NCBI GenBank assembly: GCA_944321895.1
Contig: CALUNA010000017.1
Location: forward strand, 1 to 60,665
Reading direction: 5' to 3'
DNA from: an uncultured Bacteroidales bacterium
Lineage (GTDB): Bacteria; Bacteroidota; Bacteroidia; Bacteroidales; Paludibacteraceae
DNA length: 60,665 bases
Each line of letters opens with the position of its first letter. The stretch's first letter is position 1. Positions 20,904 to 28,598 of this stretch are shown piece after piece. The notes under the pieces were generated by a model, which did not search any database, had not been told where the DNA came from, and saw nothing but the letters and a program-made list of their open reading frames with translations. The translations under genes and the position numbers were made by a program.

Positions 20904-20942
20904 TAATAAAAAAAGCGGCAGACATGTGACATGCCTGCCGCT
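20904..20942 (-). terminator. Terminator of the exported protein gene
   Basis: On the minus strand AGCGGCAG pairs with CTGCCGCT (20935-20942 with 20914-20921) with inner CAT/ATG pairing, followed by TTTTTTTATTA. It lies 23 bp after the stop at 20966. Confidence 0.85.
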
Positions 20943-20965
20943 AATGTGGAATGTTATAACTGCTG

Positions 20966-22150
20966 TTATCTCATCATTTTGATAGCATTGCTTGTGCCGT
21001 CGGTATATCTTACCACTTTTATGCACATGCCTTTTGTTGTGTCGTCCAGGAAAATGCGGCGACCCGACAAATCATAATATTCAGTGGAAGCAACTACCTT
21101 GTTGCCGGCTTCTACGGTATTAACAGCTGTTTGTGTCGATGTGATAACCATATTGGAACATGCGTCACCGAAAAAGTAGCCTTCATTATAATACATATTC
21201 ATCAACATAATTCCTGATTCCGAGATGTATGAGTTGTCACTTGCATTGTATGTCATAGTACAAGATTCTACTGTAGATAAACTAGTGTTTGCAAACATAA
21301 ATGCAATGTCATCAGTTGCAATCTGAGCAGAATATAATATAATATTGTTATTATCTATCTCACCACATAACCATGCTTCTGGATAGTATTGGGGCATTAA
21401 GCTACTTATATAGACATAACTGCCCATGTTAATAATATCGACAGTTGCTTCATGGTTTGTTCCTTCATAATCCAAAAAGGTATAATCGTAAGTAACTGCT
21501 TTAGGAAAATATTCAACTGGCATATATGTCAAGTATGTACAATCCGAATACCATTCTGTAGTAGTGCCATTGCTCACATAAAGTCCTAAATAAGAATACA
21601 TATCAGAATGCACAACACCGTATTGAGGATCTATGGCCAACGCAAAACTACGGGATAATAATGGTTCTCCAGCATCAGAAGCCGTATCTAAATTGCAAAT
21701 GTAAAATTTATATTCATTTTGACCATCACTTAAAGTTCCTAACAATTGGTTGTTGTCAATTATAATCGAATCCTTTGCTTCGTTTAATTTTCCTGTTATA
21801 TACAATTCGTTTCCAAACATTTTAGCGTTGGTAAAAAACATATTGGAAATAGATACAGTCCCATCATCGGCTATATAAATGTCTGCTGTTACGTGAGACT
21901 TCATGCAATATCCTATTTCATAAGCATAATCATAATAATCCAAAAAATAAGAAGTCTTCGTTCCTTCCGGCTCGGTAACCGCCTTGGTTTGCATGCTTGG
22001 TTTCAGCTGGCTGAAATCAATGCGTTTGGCCATTTCAAATTTAGGTTCTGCTTTGGGTTTGAAACCTTCAACAGGTTTCATCGTACCAATGTGCTGTGCA
22101 ATACCGCTCATTGAGAAAACGGTGAATGCAAAAAGTAAAACTTTTTTCAT
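20966..22150 (-). CDS. Exported protein of unknown function with T9SS-like tail
   Basis: A 394-residue protein with a signal peptide (MKKVLLFAFTVFSMSGIAQ). The middle is beta-rich, full of Y, N, D and S, with repeated motifs of the form AxxxDDGTVSISN / VYISSLMPQYYPEAWLCGEIDNN, suggesting repeated beta-sheet modules. The final ~75 residues (VNTVEAGNKVVASTEYYDLSGRRIFL to IKMMR) match the T9SS type A sorting pattern. The gene is more AT-rich than its neighbours. I do not recognise the central domain. It stands alone between a terminator and its own promoter. Confidence 0.8.
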   Translation of the reverse strand: MKKVLLFAFTVFSMSGIAQHIGTMKPVEGFKPKAEPKFEMAKRIDFSQLKPSMQTKAVTEPEGTKTSYFLDYYDYAYEIGYCMKSHVTADIYIADDGTVSISNMFFTNAKMFGNELYITGKLNEAKDSIIIDNNQLLGTLSDGQNEYKFYICNLDTASDAGEPLLSRSFALAIDPQYGVVHSDMYSYLGLYVSNGTTTEWYSDCTYLTYMPVEYFPKAVTYDYTFLDYEGTNHEATVDIINMGSYVYISSLMPQYYPEAWLCGEIDNNNIILYSAQIATDDIAFMFANTSLSTVESCTMTYNASDNSYISESGIMLMNMYYNEGYFFGDACSNMVITSTQTAVNTVEAGNKVVASTEYYDLSGRRIFLDDTTKGMCIKVVRYTDGTSNAIKMMR

Positions 22151-22474
22151 TAATTAAAGTTTGTCTGAATTAGAGTCCTGTTTTTCTTAATTTGAGGCAG
22201 GAAAAGCATCAGAACTCATATATACCTTTCCTGTCTATTTACGTGGCAAATTTACAGAATAATCTTCAAACCACATACTTTTTTACATATTTTATTTTCA
22301 AAAATTGTCATTTTGTACAAGGTACATTTTTATTGGCTACAGTTCTGTCAATAAACACATTCCGGGTTCCGGAAAAAAGATTTGCGCTCGCGTATCTGTC
22401 CCCAAAAGAAAACACGCGGGGCATGTCATTGAGGACATGTCCCGCGTGTTGTTCCGTTTGTCTGAAATGTCTTT
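22151..22474. other. Intergenic region with promoter and terminator
   Basis: 324 bp holding, on the minus strand, the terminator of the dihydroorotate-dehydrogenase-like gene (22412-22449) and a TAAATTTG element (22254-22247) that would start the exported protein's transcript, leaving a leader of about 90 nt. I see no small gene. Confidence 0.6.
22412..22449 (-). terminator. Terminator of the dihydroorotate-dehydrogenase-like gene
   Basis: ACACGCGGGGCATGTC (22412-22427) pairs with GACATGTCCCGCGTGT (22434-22449) with one G-T, then TTTTCTTTTG on the minus strand. 25 bp after the stop. Confidence 0.85.
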
Positions 22475-23452
22475 TTATTCCCTGGTTGCAAAATACTTCA
22501 GGAACTGCGTACGGAGCCAGAAATCCGGATTTTCCGTACCGGAAGCATTCATTTTGCCTTTATACTCGGCAATTGCCTTGTACTGGTGTTTTTCCTGCCA
22601 TTGTTCCAGTTCATTCAAAGTGTGTCTGAACCATTCATTTCCGTTTTTATATATGGCACTCGATACCTCCACGGCCGATGCGCCAGCCAGCAGTGCCTTC
22701 ACGACTCCTGCACCATCGTGCACTCCTCCCGAAATGGCAATGTCCATGCCGTGCACTGCAGCGGAGACAATCGCCGTCCACCGCAACGGCTCTGCCAGCC
22801 CGTTTTCCGAACTGAAAACCTGTCCAACGGTAAACTGCATGTTATCAATGTCTACATCCGGCTGATAAGGACGGTTGAATAAAACAACGGCATTTGCACC
22901 AACGGATTTCAGCTGGTCAACCAGCCAAACCGGGTTGGATATGTTCTGGCCGAGCTTCACAATGAGCGGAAATTTGACCATGTTCCTGATGGAACGTACA
23001 ATATCAAGATGCATTTGCTCAAAACTCCCGTTTACATAATCTTTGCTGGTAGCTATGCTCATGATATTCAGCTCCAATGCATCTGCACCGGCATCTTCCG
23101 CCATACGGGCAAACTGTGCCCACTCGCCTGCCGAATGACAGTTTATGCTGGCTATGACGGGAATCGAACACAAGCGCTTGGTGTCCTTGATTAATTGCAG
23201 ATATTCGCTCATGGCATGCGACCGAATATATCCATGCATATAATCGGCACTCTCGGAGTGGTCCGTACTCTGGTTCAAATGCTCGGTTTCGCGCGTGATG
23301 TTTTCTTCAAACAATGATTTCAGCACAATTGCTCCTGCGCCGGCATCTTCAATCGCCTTATTGTTGGCAGCCTTTGCCGTGCGGCCGCAGCTGCTCATGA
23401 TAATCGGGTTTTTCAAGGTCAGACCCGCAAATTTTGTTTCCAGAATGTTCAT
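22475..23452 (-). CDS. Dihydroorotate dehydrogenase-like flavoprotein
   Basis: A 325-residue FMN-binding TIM barrel of the PyrD-like type: FAGLTLKNPIIMSSCGRT at the start, ASINCHSAGEW where the catalytic Ser/Cys loop lies, VKLGQNIS and the phosphate-binding ISGGVHDGAGVVKALLAGASAVEVSSAIY. The catalytic position in the INCHSAG loop is not an exact match to class 1A or class 2 enzymes. Such paralogues are common in Bacteroidota beside a genuine pyrD, so a different substrate is possible. Transcribed alone from a promoter at 23488-23495. Confidence 0.85.
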   Translation of the reverse strand: MNILETKFAGLTLKNPIIMSSCGRTAKAANNKAIEDAGAGAIVLKSLFEENITRETEHLNQSTDHSESADYMHGYIRSHAMSEYLQLIKDTKRLCSIPVIASINCHSAGEWAQFARMAEDAGADALELNIMSIATSKDYVNGSFEQMHLDIVRSIRNMVKFPLIVKLGQNISNPVWLVDQLKSVGANAVVLFNRPYQPDVDIDNMQFTVGQVFSSENGLAEPLRWTAIVSAAVHGMDIAISGGVHDGAGVVKALLAGASAVEVSSAIYKNGNEWFRHTLNELEQWQEKHQYKAIAEYKGKMNASGTENPDFWLRTQFLKYFATRE

Positions 23453-23487
23453 AATTTTAGCGTGTAATTAAACTATCCATGTTCGCG

Positions 23488-23495
23488 CAAAGGTA
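23488..23495 (-). promoter_or_regulatory. -7 element of the dihydroorotate-dehydrogenase-like gene
   Basis: TACCTTTG on the minus strand, 35 bp upstream of the start codon. A possible -33 TTG is about 23 bp further up. Confidence 0.6.
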
Positions 23496-23589
23496 CAGAT
23501 AATTATCGAAAAAAAGCACAATTTGCATAAAGAAAATAAGAGAAAAGATGGTCAGGTAAAAATGCCGTCCTGTCCGGCCCATTGCATAA

Positions 23590-23636
23590 AACGCCTTTCC
23601 CGCATTTGCCTCTGGCATAAATGCGGGAAAGGCGTT
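23590..23636 (-). terminator. Terminator of the uxaB-uxaA operon
   Basis: A perfect 18-bp inverted repeat: AACGCCTTTCCCGCATTT (23590-23607) and its complement at 23619-23636, followed on the minus strand by TTTATGC. It lies 24 bp after the uxaA stop. The stem is symmetrical and could act in both directions. Confidence 0.85.
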
Positions 23637-23660
23637 TATTTCCTTGCTTGGGTACCAAGC

Positions 23661-25148
23661 CTACAATGTTACCCCGGTTTTGAATATTGCTGTTTCGCGA
23701 TAACCCTTACGCTCATTATTGACATATTCCCCACTTGCCACACGGATTACATAATCCGTAAATCGTTTGCAGGTCTGTTCCATTGGTTCATCCTCCACAA
23801 TAACGCCGGCATTAAAGTCAATCCAATCCGGCTTGTTTTGGGCCAGGGCCGTATTGGTCGATATTTTCATGGTTGGTACATAGGTTCCGAAGGGTGTGCC
23901 ACGTCCTGTCGTGAACAGCACCATATGGCAGCCGCAGGATGCCAATGCAGTGGCCGCCACCAGATCATTCCCCGGAGCCGAGAGCAGGTTCAAACCTTTT
24001 ACATGGAGACGTTCGCCATAGGCCAAAACACCACGAACTGAACTTTTTCCGCATTTCTGCGTGCAACCAAGGGCTTTTTCTTCCAACGTGGAAATACCTC
24101 CGGCTTTGTTTCCCGGCGATGGATTCTCACCCACCGGCTCGCCGTGTGACAGAAAATATTCCTTGAAATCGTTGATGAGTCTGACTGTCTGGCCAAACAA
24201 TTGTTCATTTTCGCACCGGTTCATCAGAATTGTTTCTGCACCGAACATTTCCGGCACTTCCGTCAGCACACTGGTTCCTCCCTGTGCAACCAGAAAGTCG
24301 GAAAACATTCCCAAGAGCGGATTTGCCGTAATTCCGGAAAAGCCGTCCGAGCCCCCACATTTCAATCCTACACGCAATTCGGACAACGGTATTTCCGTCC
24401 GCACATCGGTTCTGGCCTTATCGTACAATTCATGCAACAACGCCATTCCATCGGCAATTTCGTCATGTGTTTTCTGGGCAACCAGAAATCTGACACGTTC
24501 CTTGTCGTATCCGGCACAGAATTGTTCAAACACATCCGGCTGGTTGTTTTCGCAACCCAGTCCGACAACCAGGACTCCGCCAGCATTGGGGTGCATAACC
24601 ATGTCACGCAGGATTTTTTTCGTATTCTCGTGGTCATCGCCCAACTGCGAGCAACCGTAGTTGTGTGGAAAAGCAACAATGGCGTCAACCCCCTGTCCGG
24701 CCGTTTCCTGACGCAGTTTTTCCGCCAACTGGTTTACAATTCCATTTACGCAACCTACAGTCGGTATAATCCATATCTCGTTGCGGATTCCGACATCGCC
24801 GTTAGTGCGTCTGTAGCCTTTAAATGTCAGATTCTGTTTTGGCAAATCAAGTTTCGGTGAAGTCGGATGATAGCTGTATTCCAACAAGCCGGCCAAATTG
24901 GTCTTTATGTTGTGTTCGTTGAGCCATGCTCCTTTGCGTACATCTGCGGTAACATGCCCGATGGGATAGCCGTACTTGATTACATTTTCACCCGGGACAA
25001 AATCTTTCAAAGCAACTTTATGTCCGGCCGGAATGTCTTCAAGCAGAGTGATTTCATTTCCTTCGACCTGAATGAGATTGCCGGCTTTCTGTGCGACAAT
25101 GGCGACAGCAACATTATCTGACGGATTGATTTTTAAAACGGAAGTCAT
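23661..25148 (-). CDS. uxaA: Altronate dehydratase
   Basis: A 495-residue enzyme that dehydrates D-altronate to 2-keto-3-deoxygluconate in galacturonate catabolism. The N-terminal SAF domain (~1-100, KINPSDNVAVAIVAQ...VTADVRKG) is followed by the large C-terminal UxaA domain with GYRRTNGDVGIRNEIWIIPTVGCVN, GLGCENNQ and LKCGGSDGFSGITANPLLG. Length is typical. It starts 12 bp after uxaB ends, so both are one operon. Confidence 0.95.
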   Translation of the reverse strand: MTSVLKINPSDNVAVAIVAQKAGNLIQVEGNEITLLEDIPAGHKVALKDFVPGENVIKYGYPIGHVTADVRKGAWLNEHNIKTNLAGLLEYSYHPTSPKLDLPKQNLTFKGYRRTNGDVGIRNEIWIIPTVGCVNGIVNQLAEKLRQETAGQGVDAIVAFPHNYGCSQLGDDHENTKKILRDMVMHPNAGGVLVVGLGCENNQPDVFEQFCAGYDKERVRFLVAQKTHDEIADGMALLHELYDKARTDVRTEIPLSELRVGLKCGGSDGFSGITANPLLGMFSDFLVAQGGTSVLTEVPEMFGAETILMNRCENEQLFGQTVRLINDFKEYFLSHGEPVGENPSPGNKAGGISTLEEKALGCTQKCGKSSVRGVLAYGERLHVKGLNLLSAPGNDLVAATALASCGCHMVLFTTGRGTPFGTYVPTMKISTNTALAQNKPDWIDFNAGVIVEDEPMEQTCKRFTDYVIRVASGEYVNNERKGYRETAIFKTGVTL

Positions 25149-25160
25149 CGCTATGCACTT

Positions 25161-26600
25161 TTACAAGATGGTCTTGACGGTTTCCAACATGCCTTTGGAC
25201 TGTATTTCGTCCAAAAATCCAATAACCATATCGGTCAGTCCCGGAATCCGGTTCAGGTCTTCGTTCCAAATGAATTTTGCGCCCAACACTCCTTCGGCAA
25301 CAGTTTTTGTATTGCCCGTAGCCCAAAGCCGTTTGAGCAGGTCCATGATTTCCTGTGCATCGTTCGGAACGATTTCGGCACCATCCGCCCGTTTTCCACC
25401 TTTGTAGTATGTGATAATCGCGGCCAGCCCGAGCACCAGCCCTTTCGGTAATTCGCCCTTGCGTTCCAGATAGGTTTTCAGGCCCGGCAAATCGCGTGTT
25501 TCGTATTTCGGGAAGGAATTGAGCATAATGCTTGTTACGGCATGGTCCACAAACGGGTTGTTGAAACGCTCCAGCACATCCGTGGCAAATTGTTGCAATT
25601 CCGCCTTCGGCAGATTCAGGGTTTCCATCAACTCATCAAACATTACTTTGTGGACATATTTTCCGATGACTTCGTGTTGGCAGGCATCACGCACGATGTT
25701 TATGCCCGACAAATAGGCCACCGGCGACAATACGGTATGCGGGCCGTTCAGCAATGTTACCTTGCGCTCATGATAAGGTGCTTCGCTCGGCACGAACAGC
25801 ACATTCAGACCAGCCTTGTCTGCCGGAAATTCTTCTGCTACCGCCTTTGGAGCCTCAATCACCCACAAGTGGAATATTTCTGCCTGTACAACCAGATTGT
25901 CATCATACTGCAACTTTTCCTTGATGGCGGCAATGTCTTTGCGCGGGAAACCGGGAACAATACGGTCTACCAGAGTTGCATACACGCCGCATGCTTCCTC
26001 AAACCAGGATTTGAACTCTGCACCAAGATTCCACAAATCGATGTATTGATATATGGTTTCCTTCAGTTTGTGTCCGTTCAGGAAAATCAATTCGCACGGG
26101 AAAATAATCAGCCCCTTGCTTTTGTCGCCGTTGAAAGTCTTGAAACGACGGTAAAGAAGCTGGGTCAGTTTTCCCGGATATGAATAAGCCGGTTTGTCTT
26201 CCAGCTTGCAACTGGGGTCAAATGCAATGCCAGCTTCCGTTGTATTGGAAATGACAAAACGGATATCAGGCATGTCGGCCAGTTGCATGAACTCATCATT
26301 CTGGGTATAGGGATTCAATGAACGGCTGATAACGTCTATCAAATCCAGGCTGTTCACAGTCTGTCCCTTGTCCAATCCCTGCAAATTCACGTGATACAGG
26401 TTATCCTGAGCGTTCAGCATGTCTATCATTCCTTTTTCTATGGGTTGGACTACTACCACGCTGCTGTTGAAATCCGTCTTGTTATCCATGTTCCAGATAA
26501 TCCAATCAACGAATGCGCGCAAAAAATTGCCTTCACCAAATTGGATAATGCGTTCTGGCCGAAGTGTCTTGACCGCTGTCTTACTGTTCAATGCTTTCAT
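25161..26600 (-). CDS. uxaB: Tagaturonate reductase
   Basis: A 479-residue mannitol-dehydrogenase-family oxidoreductase that reduces D-tagaturonate to D-altronate with NADH. RPERIIQFGEGNFLRAFVDWIIWNMD carries the Rossmann start, then FVISNTTEAGIAF, FPRKD and the family signature KVTLLNGPHTVLSPVAYLSG with the catalytic-site lysine. It is the first gene of uxaB-uxaA. No isomerase (uxaC) or KDG kinase is in the window, so those steps lie elsewhere. Confidence 0.95.
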   Translation of the reverse strand: MKALNSKTAVKTLRPERIIQFGEGNFLRAFVDWIIWNMDNKTDFNSSVVVVQPIEKGMIDMLNAQDNLYHVNLQGLDKGQTVNSLDLIDVISRSLNPYTQNDEFMQLADMPDIRFVISNTTEAGIAFDPSCKLEDKPAYSYPGKLTQLLYRRFKTFNGDKSKGLIIFPCELIFLNGHKLKETIYQYIDLWNLGAEFKSWFEEACGVYATLVDRIVPGFPRKDIAAIKEKLQYDDNLVVQAEIFHLWVIEAPKAVAEEFPADKAGLNVLFVPSEAPYHERKVTLLNGPHTVLSPVAYLSGINIVRDACQHEVIGKYVHKVMFDELMETLNLPKAELQQFATDVLERFNNPFVDHAVTSIMLNSFPKYETRDLPGLKTYLERKGELPKGLVLGLAAIITYYKGGKRADGAEIVPNDAQEIMDLLKRLWATGNTKTVAEGVLGAKFIWNEDLNRIPGLTDMVIGFLDEIQSKGMLETVKTIL

Positions 26601-26663
26601 GATTTGTGTTTTTTATTTGTTCTACCATTATTGATTATCAGTTCTTTTCCGTATTTTTTCATA

Positions 26664-26685
26664 ATTCCGTGTGCGCACACGGAAT
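26664..26685. promoter_or_regulatory. Candidate LacI-type operator of uxaB-uxaA
   Basis: A perfect 22-bp palindrome, half-site ATTCCGTGTGC with a central CG, as is usual for LacI-family operators. It starts about 9 bp downstream of the -7 element, so a bound repressor would block initiation or early elongation. Confidence 0.65.
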
Positions 26686-26693
26686 ATCGGCTG

Positions 26694-26724
26694 CAAAAAT
26701 AGTTCTAAATTTTAGATTTGACAA
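26694..26724 (-). promoter_or_regulatory. Promoter of uxaB-uxaA
   Basis: On the minus strand TTTG, ending at 26722, 20 bp, then TATTTTTG (26701-26694): near-consensus Bacteroidota promoter about 94 bp upstream of uxaB. Confidence 0.75.
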
Positions 26725-26832
26725 ACAGAAAATCAACAACATTTGAAAAAACAGGAGGAGAAACCACCGGAAGTCATTGCAATTTATTGACAATCAGGCA
26801 ATATGAAATTTCCAATAAGGTCATGAGGCTTT

Positions 26833-26869
26833 TAAAAAAAGATGAACCGGACATAAAATCCGATTCATC
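26833..26869 (-). terminator. Terminator of trpB2
   Basis: GATGAACCGGA (26841-26851) pairs with TCCGATTCATC (26859-26869) with one mismatch, followed on the minus strand by TTTTTTTAAAAG. About 43 bp after the trpB stop. Confidence 0.75.
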
Positions 26870-26912
26870 AATTCCGTTGTCATGCAAGCTGCATGAACAT
26901 GCAAAGTTCCGC

Positions 26913-28277
26913 CTACACCAAAGTCTCTATCCGGTCCAGATTTTTTTGGATTTCCTCGTCTGTCATGGCATAATTTATCAGGTTGCCTGACAGGTATTGG
27001 TCGTAGGCCGACATATCGACCAGGCCGTGCCCGCTCAAATTGAACAAAATGGTCTTTTTCTTGCCTTCTTCCTTGGCAATGTTCGCTTCGCGGATAGCCG
27101 CCGCAATGGCATGGCAACTTTCCGGTGCAGGAACAATGCCTTCGCACCGCGCAAACAAGACGCCCGCTTCAAACGAGTCCAACTGCTTGATGTCAACCGC
27201 TTCCATTCGGTTTTCTTTCAACAACTGGCTGACAATGGTTCCGGCACCGTGATAGCGCAATCCGCCTGCATGGATGTTGGCCGGAGAAAAATTGTGTCCG
27301 AGCGTAAACATTGGTATCAAAGGCGTATAACCCGACTCATCGCCGAAATCATATTGGAACTTCCCGTGCGTCAGTTTCGGACATGAGGCCGGCTCCGCCG
27401 CTATGAAGCGCGTTTTCTTGCCATTCAGGATATTGTGGCGCATAAACGGGAACGAAATGCCTCCGAAATTGGAACCGCCGCCAAAACATCCGATAACGAT
27501 GTCTGGATATTCGCCGGCCATTTCCATTTGTTTCTCGGCTTCCAGACCGATAATTGTCTGGTGCAAGGCAACATGGTTCAGCACGCTACCAAGCGCGTAA
27601 CGGCAATTAGGCGTTTGCATGGCAAGCTCCACCGCTTCCGAAATGGCTGTTCCGAGTGAGCCCTGATAATTGGGATGTTCCGTCAGGATTTTGCGGCCGG
27701 CTTTCGTGCTCATACTGGGCGATGCTATGACCTGCGCACCCCAAGTCTGCATCAGCGAACGACGGTATGGTTTCTGTTCATAACTGACTTTTACCATGTA
27801 AACGGCCAGTTCCAGGCCAAAGGCCCGGCTTGCAAATGCCAAAGCCGTTCCCCACTGGCCCGCTCCGGTTTCGGTTGTTACGTTTGTTATGCCATCCTGT
27901 TTCAAATAATACGCCTGCGCCAAAGCCGAATTCAGCTTATGTGAACCGACAGGACTTACACTTTCGTTTTTAAAATAAATATGGGCCGGCGTGTCCAGTG
28001 CCTTCTCCAATCCATAGGCACGCACCAAAGGTGTTGAACGGTAAATTCTGTATTTGTCGCGCACCTCCTCCGGTATGTCAATCCATGCATCGGTTTCGTT
28101 CAGTTCCTGGTCCGAAGCAGCTCTGGAGAACAACGGATACAAGTCCTCCGGTTTCAACGGCTGCTTGGTTCCCGGATGCAGCATCGGCATGGGTTTGGTG
28201 GGCATGTCAGCTACGATATTATACCATTGGGTGGGAATTTCCTTTTCAGGAAGCAAAAATTTCTTGGTCTTTTCCAT
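26913..28277 (-). CDS. trpB: Tryptophan synthase beta chain, TrpB2 type
   Basis: A 454-residue PLP enzyme that makes tryptophan from serine and indole. It belongs to the TrpB2 class: longer than TrpB1 (~400), with the N-terminal extension IPTQWYNIVADMP..MLHPGTKQPLKPEDL. The PLP lysine is K114 in GSHKLNSA; TETGAGQWGTALA, CFGGGSNFGG and the C-terminal LSGHGLVD are present. There is no trpA beside it. TrpB2 proteins are thought to work with free indole or another partner. An attenuator reading tryptophan codons lies upstream (28337-28548), which ties the gene firmly to tryptophan supply. Confidence 0.95.
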   Translation of the reverse strand: MEKTKKFLLPEKEIPTQWYNIVADMPTKPMPMLHPGTKQPLKPEDLYPLFSRAASDQELNETDAWIDIPEEVRDKYRIYRSTPLVRAYGLEKALDTPAHIYFKNESVSPVGSHKLNSALAQAYYLKQDGITNVTTETGAGQWGTALAFASRAFGLELAVYMVKVSYEQKPYRRSLMQTWGAQVIASPSMSTKAGRKILTEHPNYQGSLGTAISEAVELAMQTPNCRYALGSVLNHVALHQTIIGLEAEKQMEMAGEYPDIVIGCFGGGSNFGGISFPFMRHNILNGKKTRFIAAEPASCPKLTHGKFQYDFGDESGYTPLIPMFTLGHNFSPANIHAGGLRYHGAGTIVSQLLKENRMEAVDIKQLDSFEAGVLFARCEGIVPAPESCHAIAAAIREANIAKEEGKKKTILFNLSGHGLVDMSAYDQYLSGNLINYAMTDEEIQKNLDRIETLV

Positions 28278-28336
28278 AACGCGGTTCTTTTAGTTGTTAT
28301 TTGGTTGTTTTTACATCAGTTTTTTCATATCCGGAT

Positions 28337-28375
28337 AATAAAAAAAGCTATTGTTAACTGATAAACAATAGCTTT
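28337..28375 (-). terminator. Attenuator terminator upstream of trpB2
   Basis: On the minus strand AAAGCTATTGTT (28375-28364) pairs perfectly with AACAATAGCTTT (28355-28344), followed by TTTTTTTATTAT. It ends about 60 bp before the trpB start. A competing pairing exists: the leader segment GATAAACAAT (28431-28422) is the exact complement of ATTGTTTATC (28369-28360), which contains most of the terminator's first arm. Confidence 0.9.
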
Positions 28376-28526
28376 GATTTATGTTTTTACAAAAAATACA
28401 CACGTGCAACGACTCAACTCCATTGTTTATCCCGGAAGTTGCGCCACCACCAATTGTTATTGAATCGAATGAATTGCATATATGTAACTTTCTACCTGTT
28501 GTTTCCAAAATTCGGGGGCAAAGATA
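28344..28526 (-). ncRNA. Bacteroid-trp-like attenuator leader RNA
   Basis: The transcribed leader of trpB2: promoter, leader peptide with Trp-Trp-Trp, antiterminator and terminator. Its phylum, target gene and layout fit the Bacteroid-trp RNA motif described by comparative genomics as a ribosome-mediated tryptophan attenuator. The assignment to that motif is from memory and was not checked against its covariance model. Confidence 0.75.
28414..28479 (-). CDS. trpL: Tryptophan leader peptide
   Basis: A 21-codon frame on the minus strand, start 28479-28477, stop TGA at 28416-28414. Codons 10-12 are three consecutive TGG (Trp), positions 28452-28444, and codon 20 is a fourth Trp. Codons 17-19 plus the next base (GATAAACAAT) form the antiterminator segment. 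A ribosome stalled on the Trp run would stop about five codons short of that segment and leave it free to pair with the terminator arm; a ribosome that reaches the stop codon would cover it. No Shine-Dalgarno is visible, as expected in this phylum. Confidence 0.88.
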   Translation of the reverse strand: MQFIRFNNNWWWRNFRDKQWS

Positions 28527-28548
28527 CATGATTTTTTTTAATCAGCAA
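28519..28548 (-). promoter_or_regulatory. Promoter of the trp leader and trpB2
   Basis: On the minus strand TTG (28548-28546), 19 bp, TATCTTTG (28526-28519), about 40 bp before the leader peptide start. Good Bacteroidota consensus. Confidence 0.8.
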
Positions 28549-28598
28549 TATTTGGCCGAAAAAAAATGCATTTTCGTTGTTATCCGGTCAAATCCGTA

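Larger units (their letters stand above)
20319..20965. other. Intergenic region with nested palindrome and terminator
   Basis: 647 bp without a convincing gene. It contains the nested imperfect palindrome at 20358-20494 and the terminator of the minus-strand gene at 20904-20942. A 143-codon frame at 20475-20906 begins inside the palindrome, is cysteine-scattered and has no family features, so I do not call it. Confidence 0.6.

Noticed and set aside
20475-20906. 143-codon frame between the efflux operon and the exported protein
   Set aside because: Starts inside the nested palindrome, no family resemblance, no promoter with sensible spacing.
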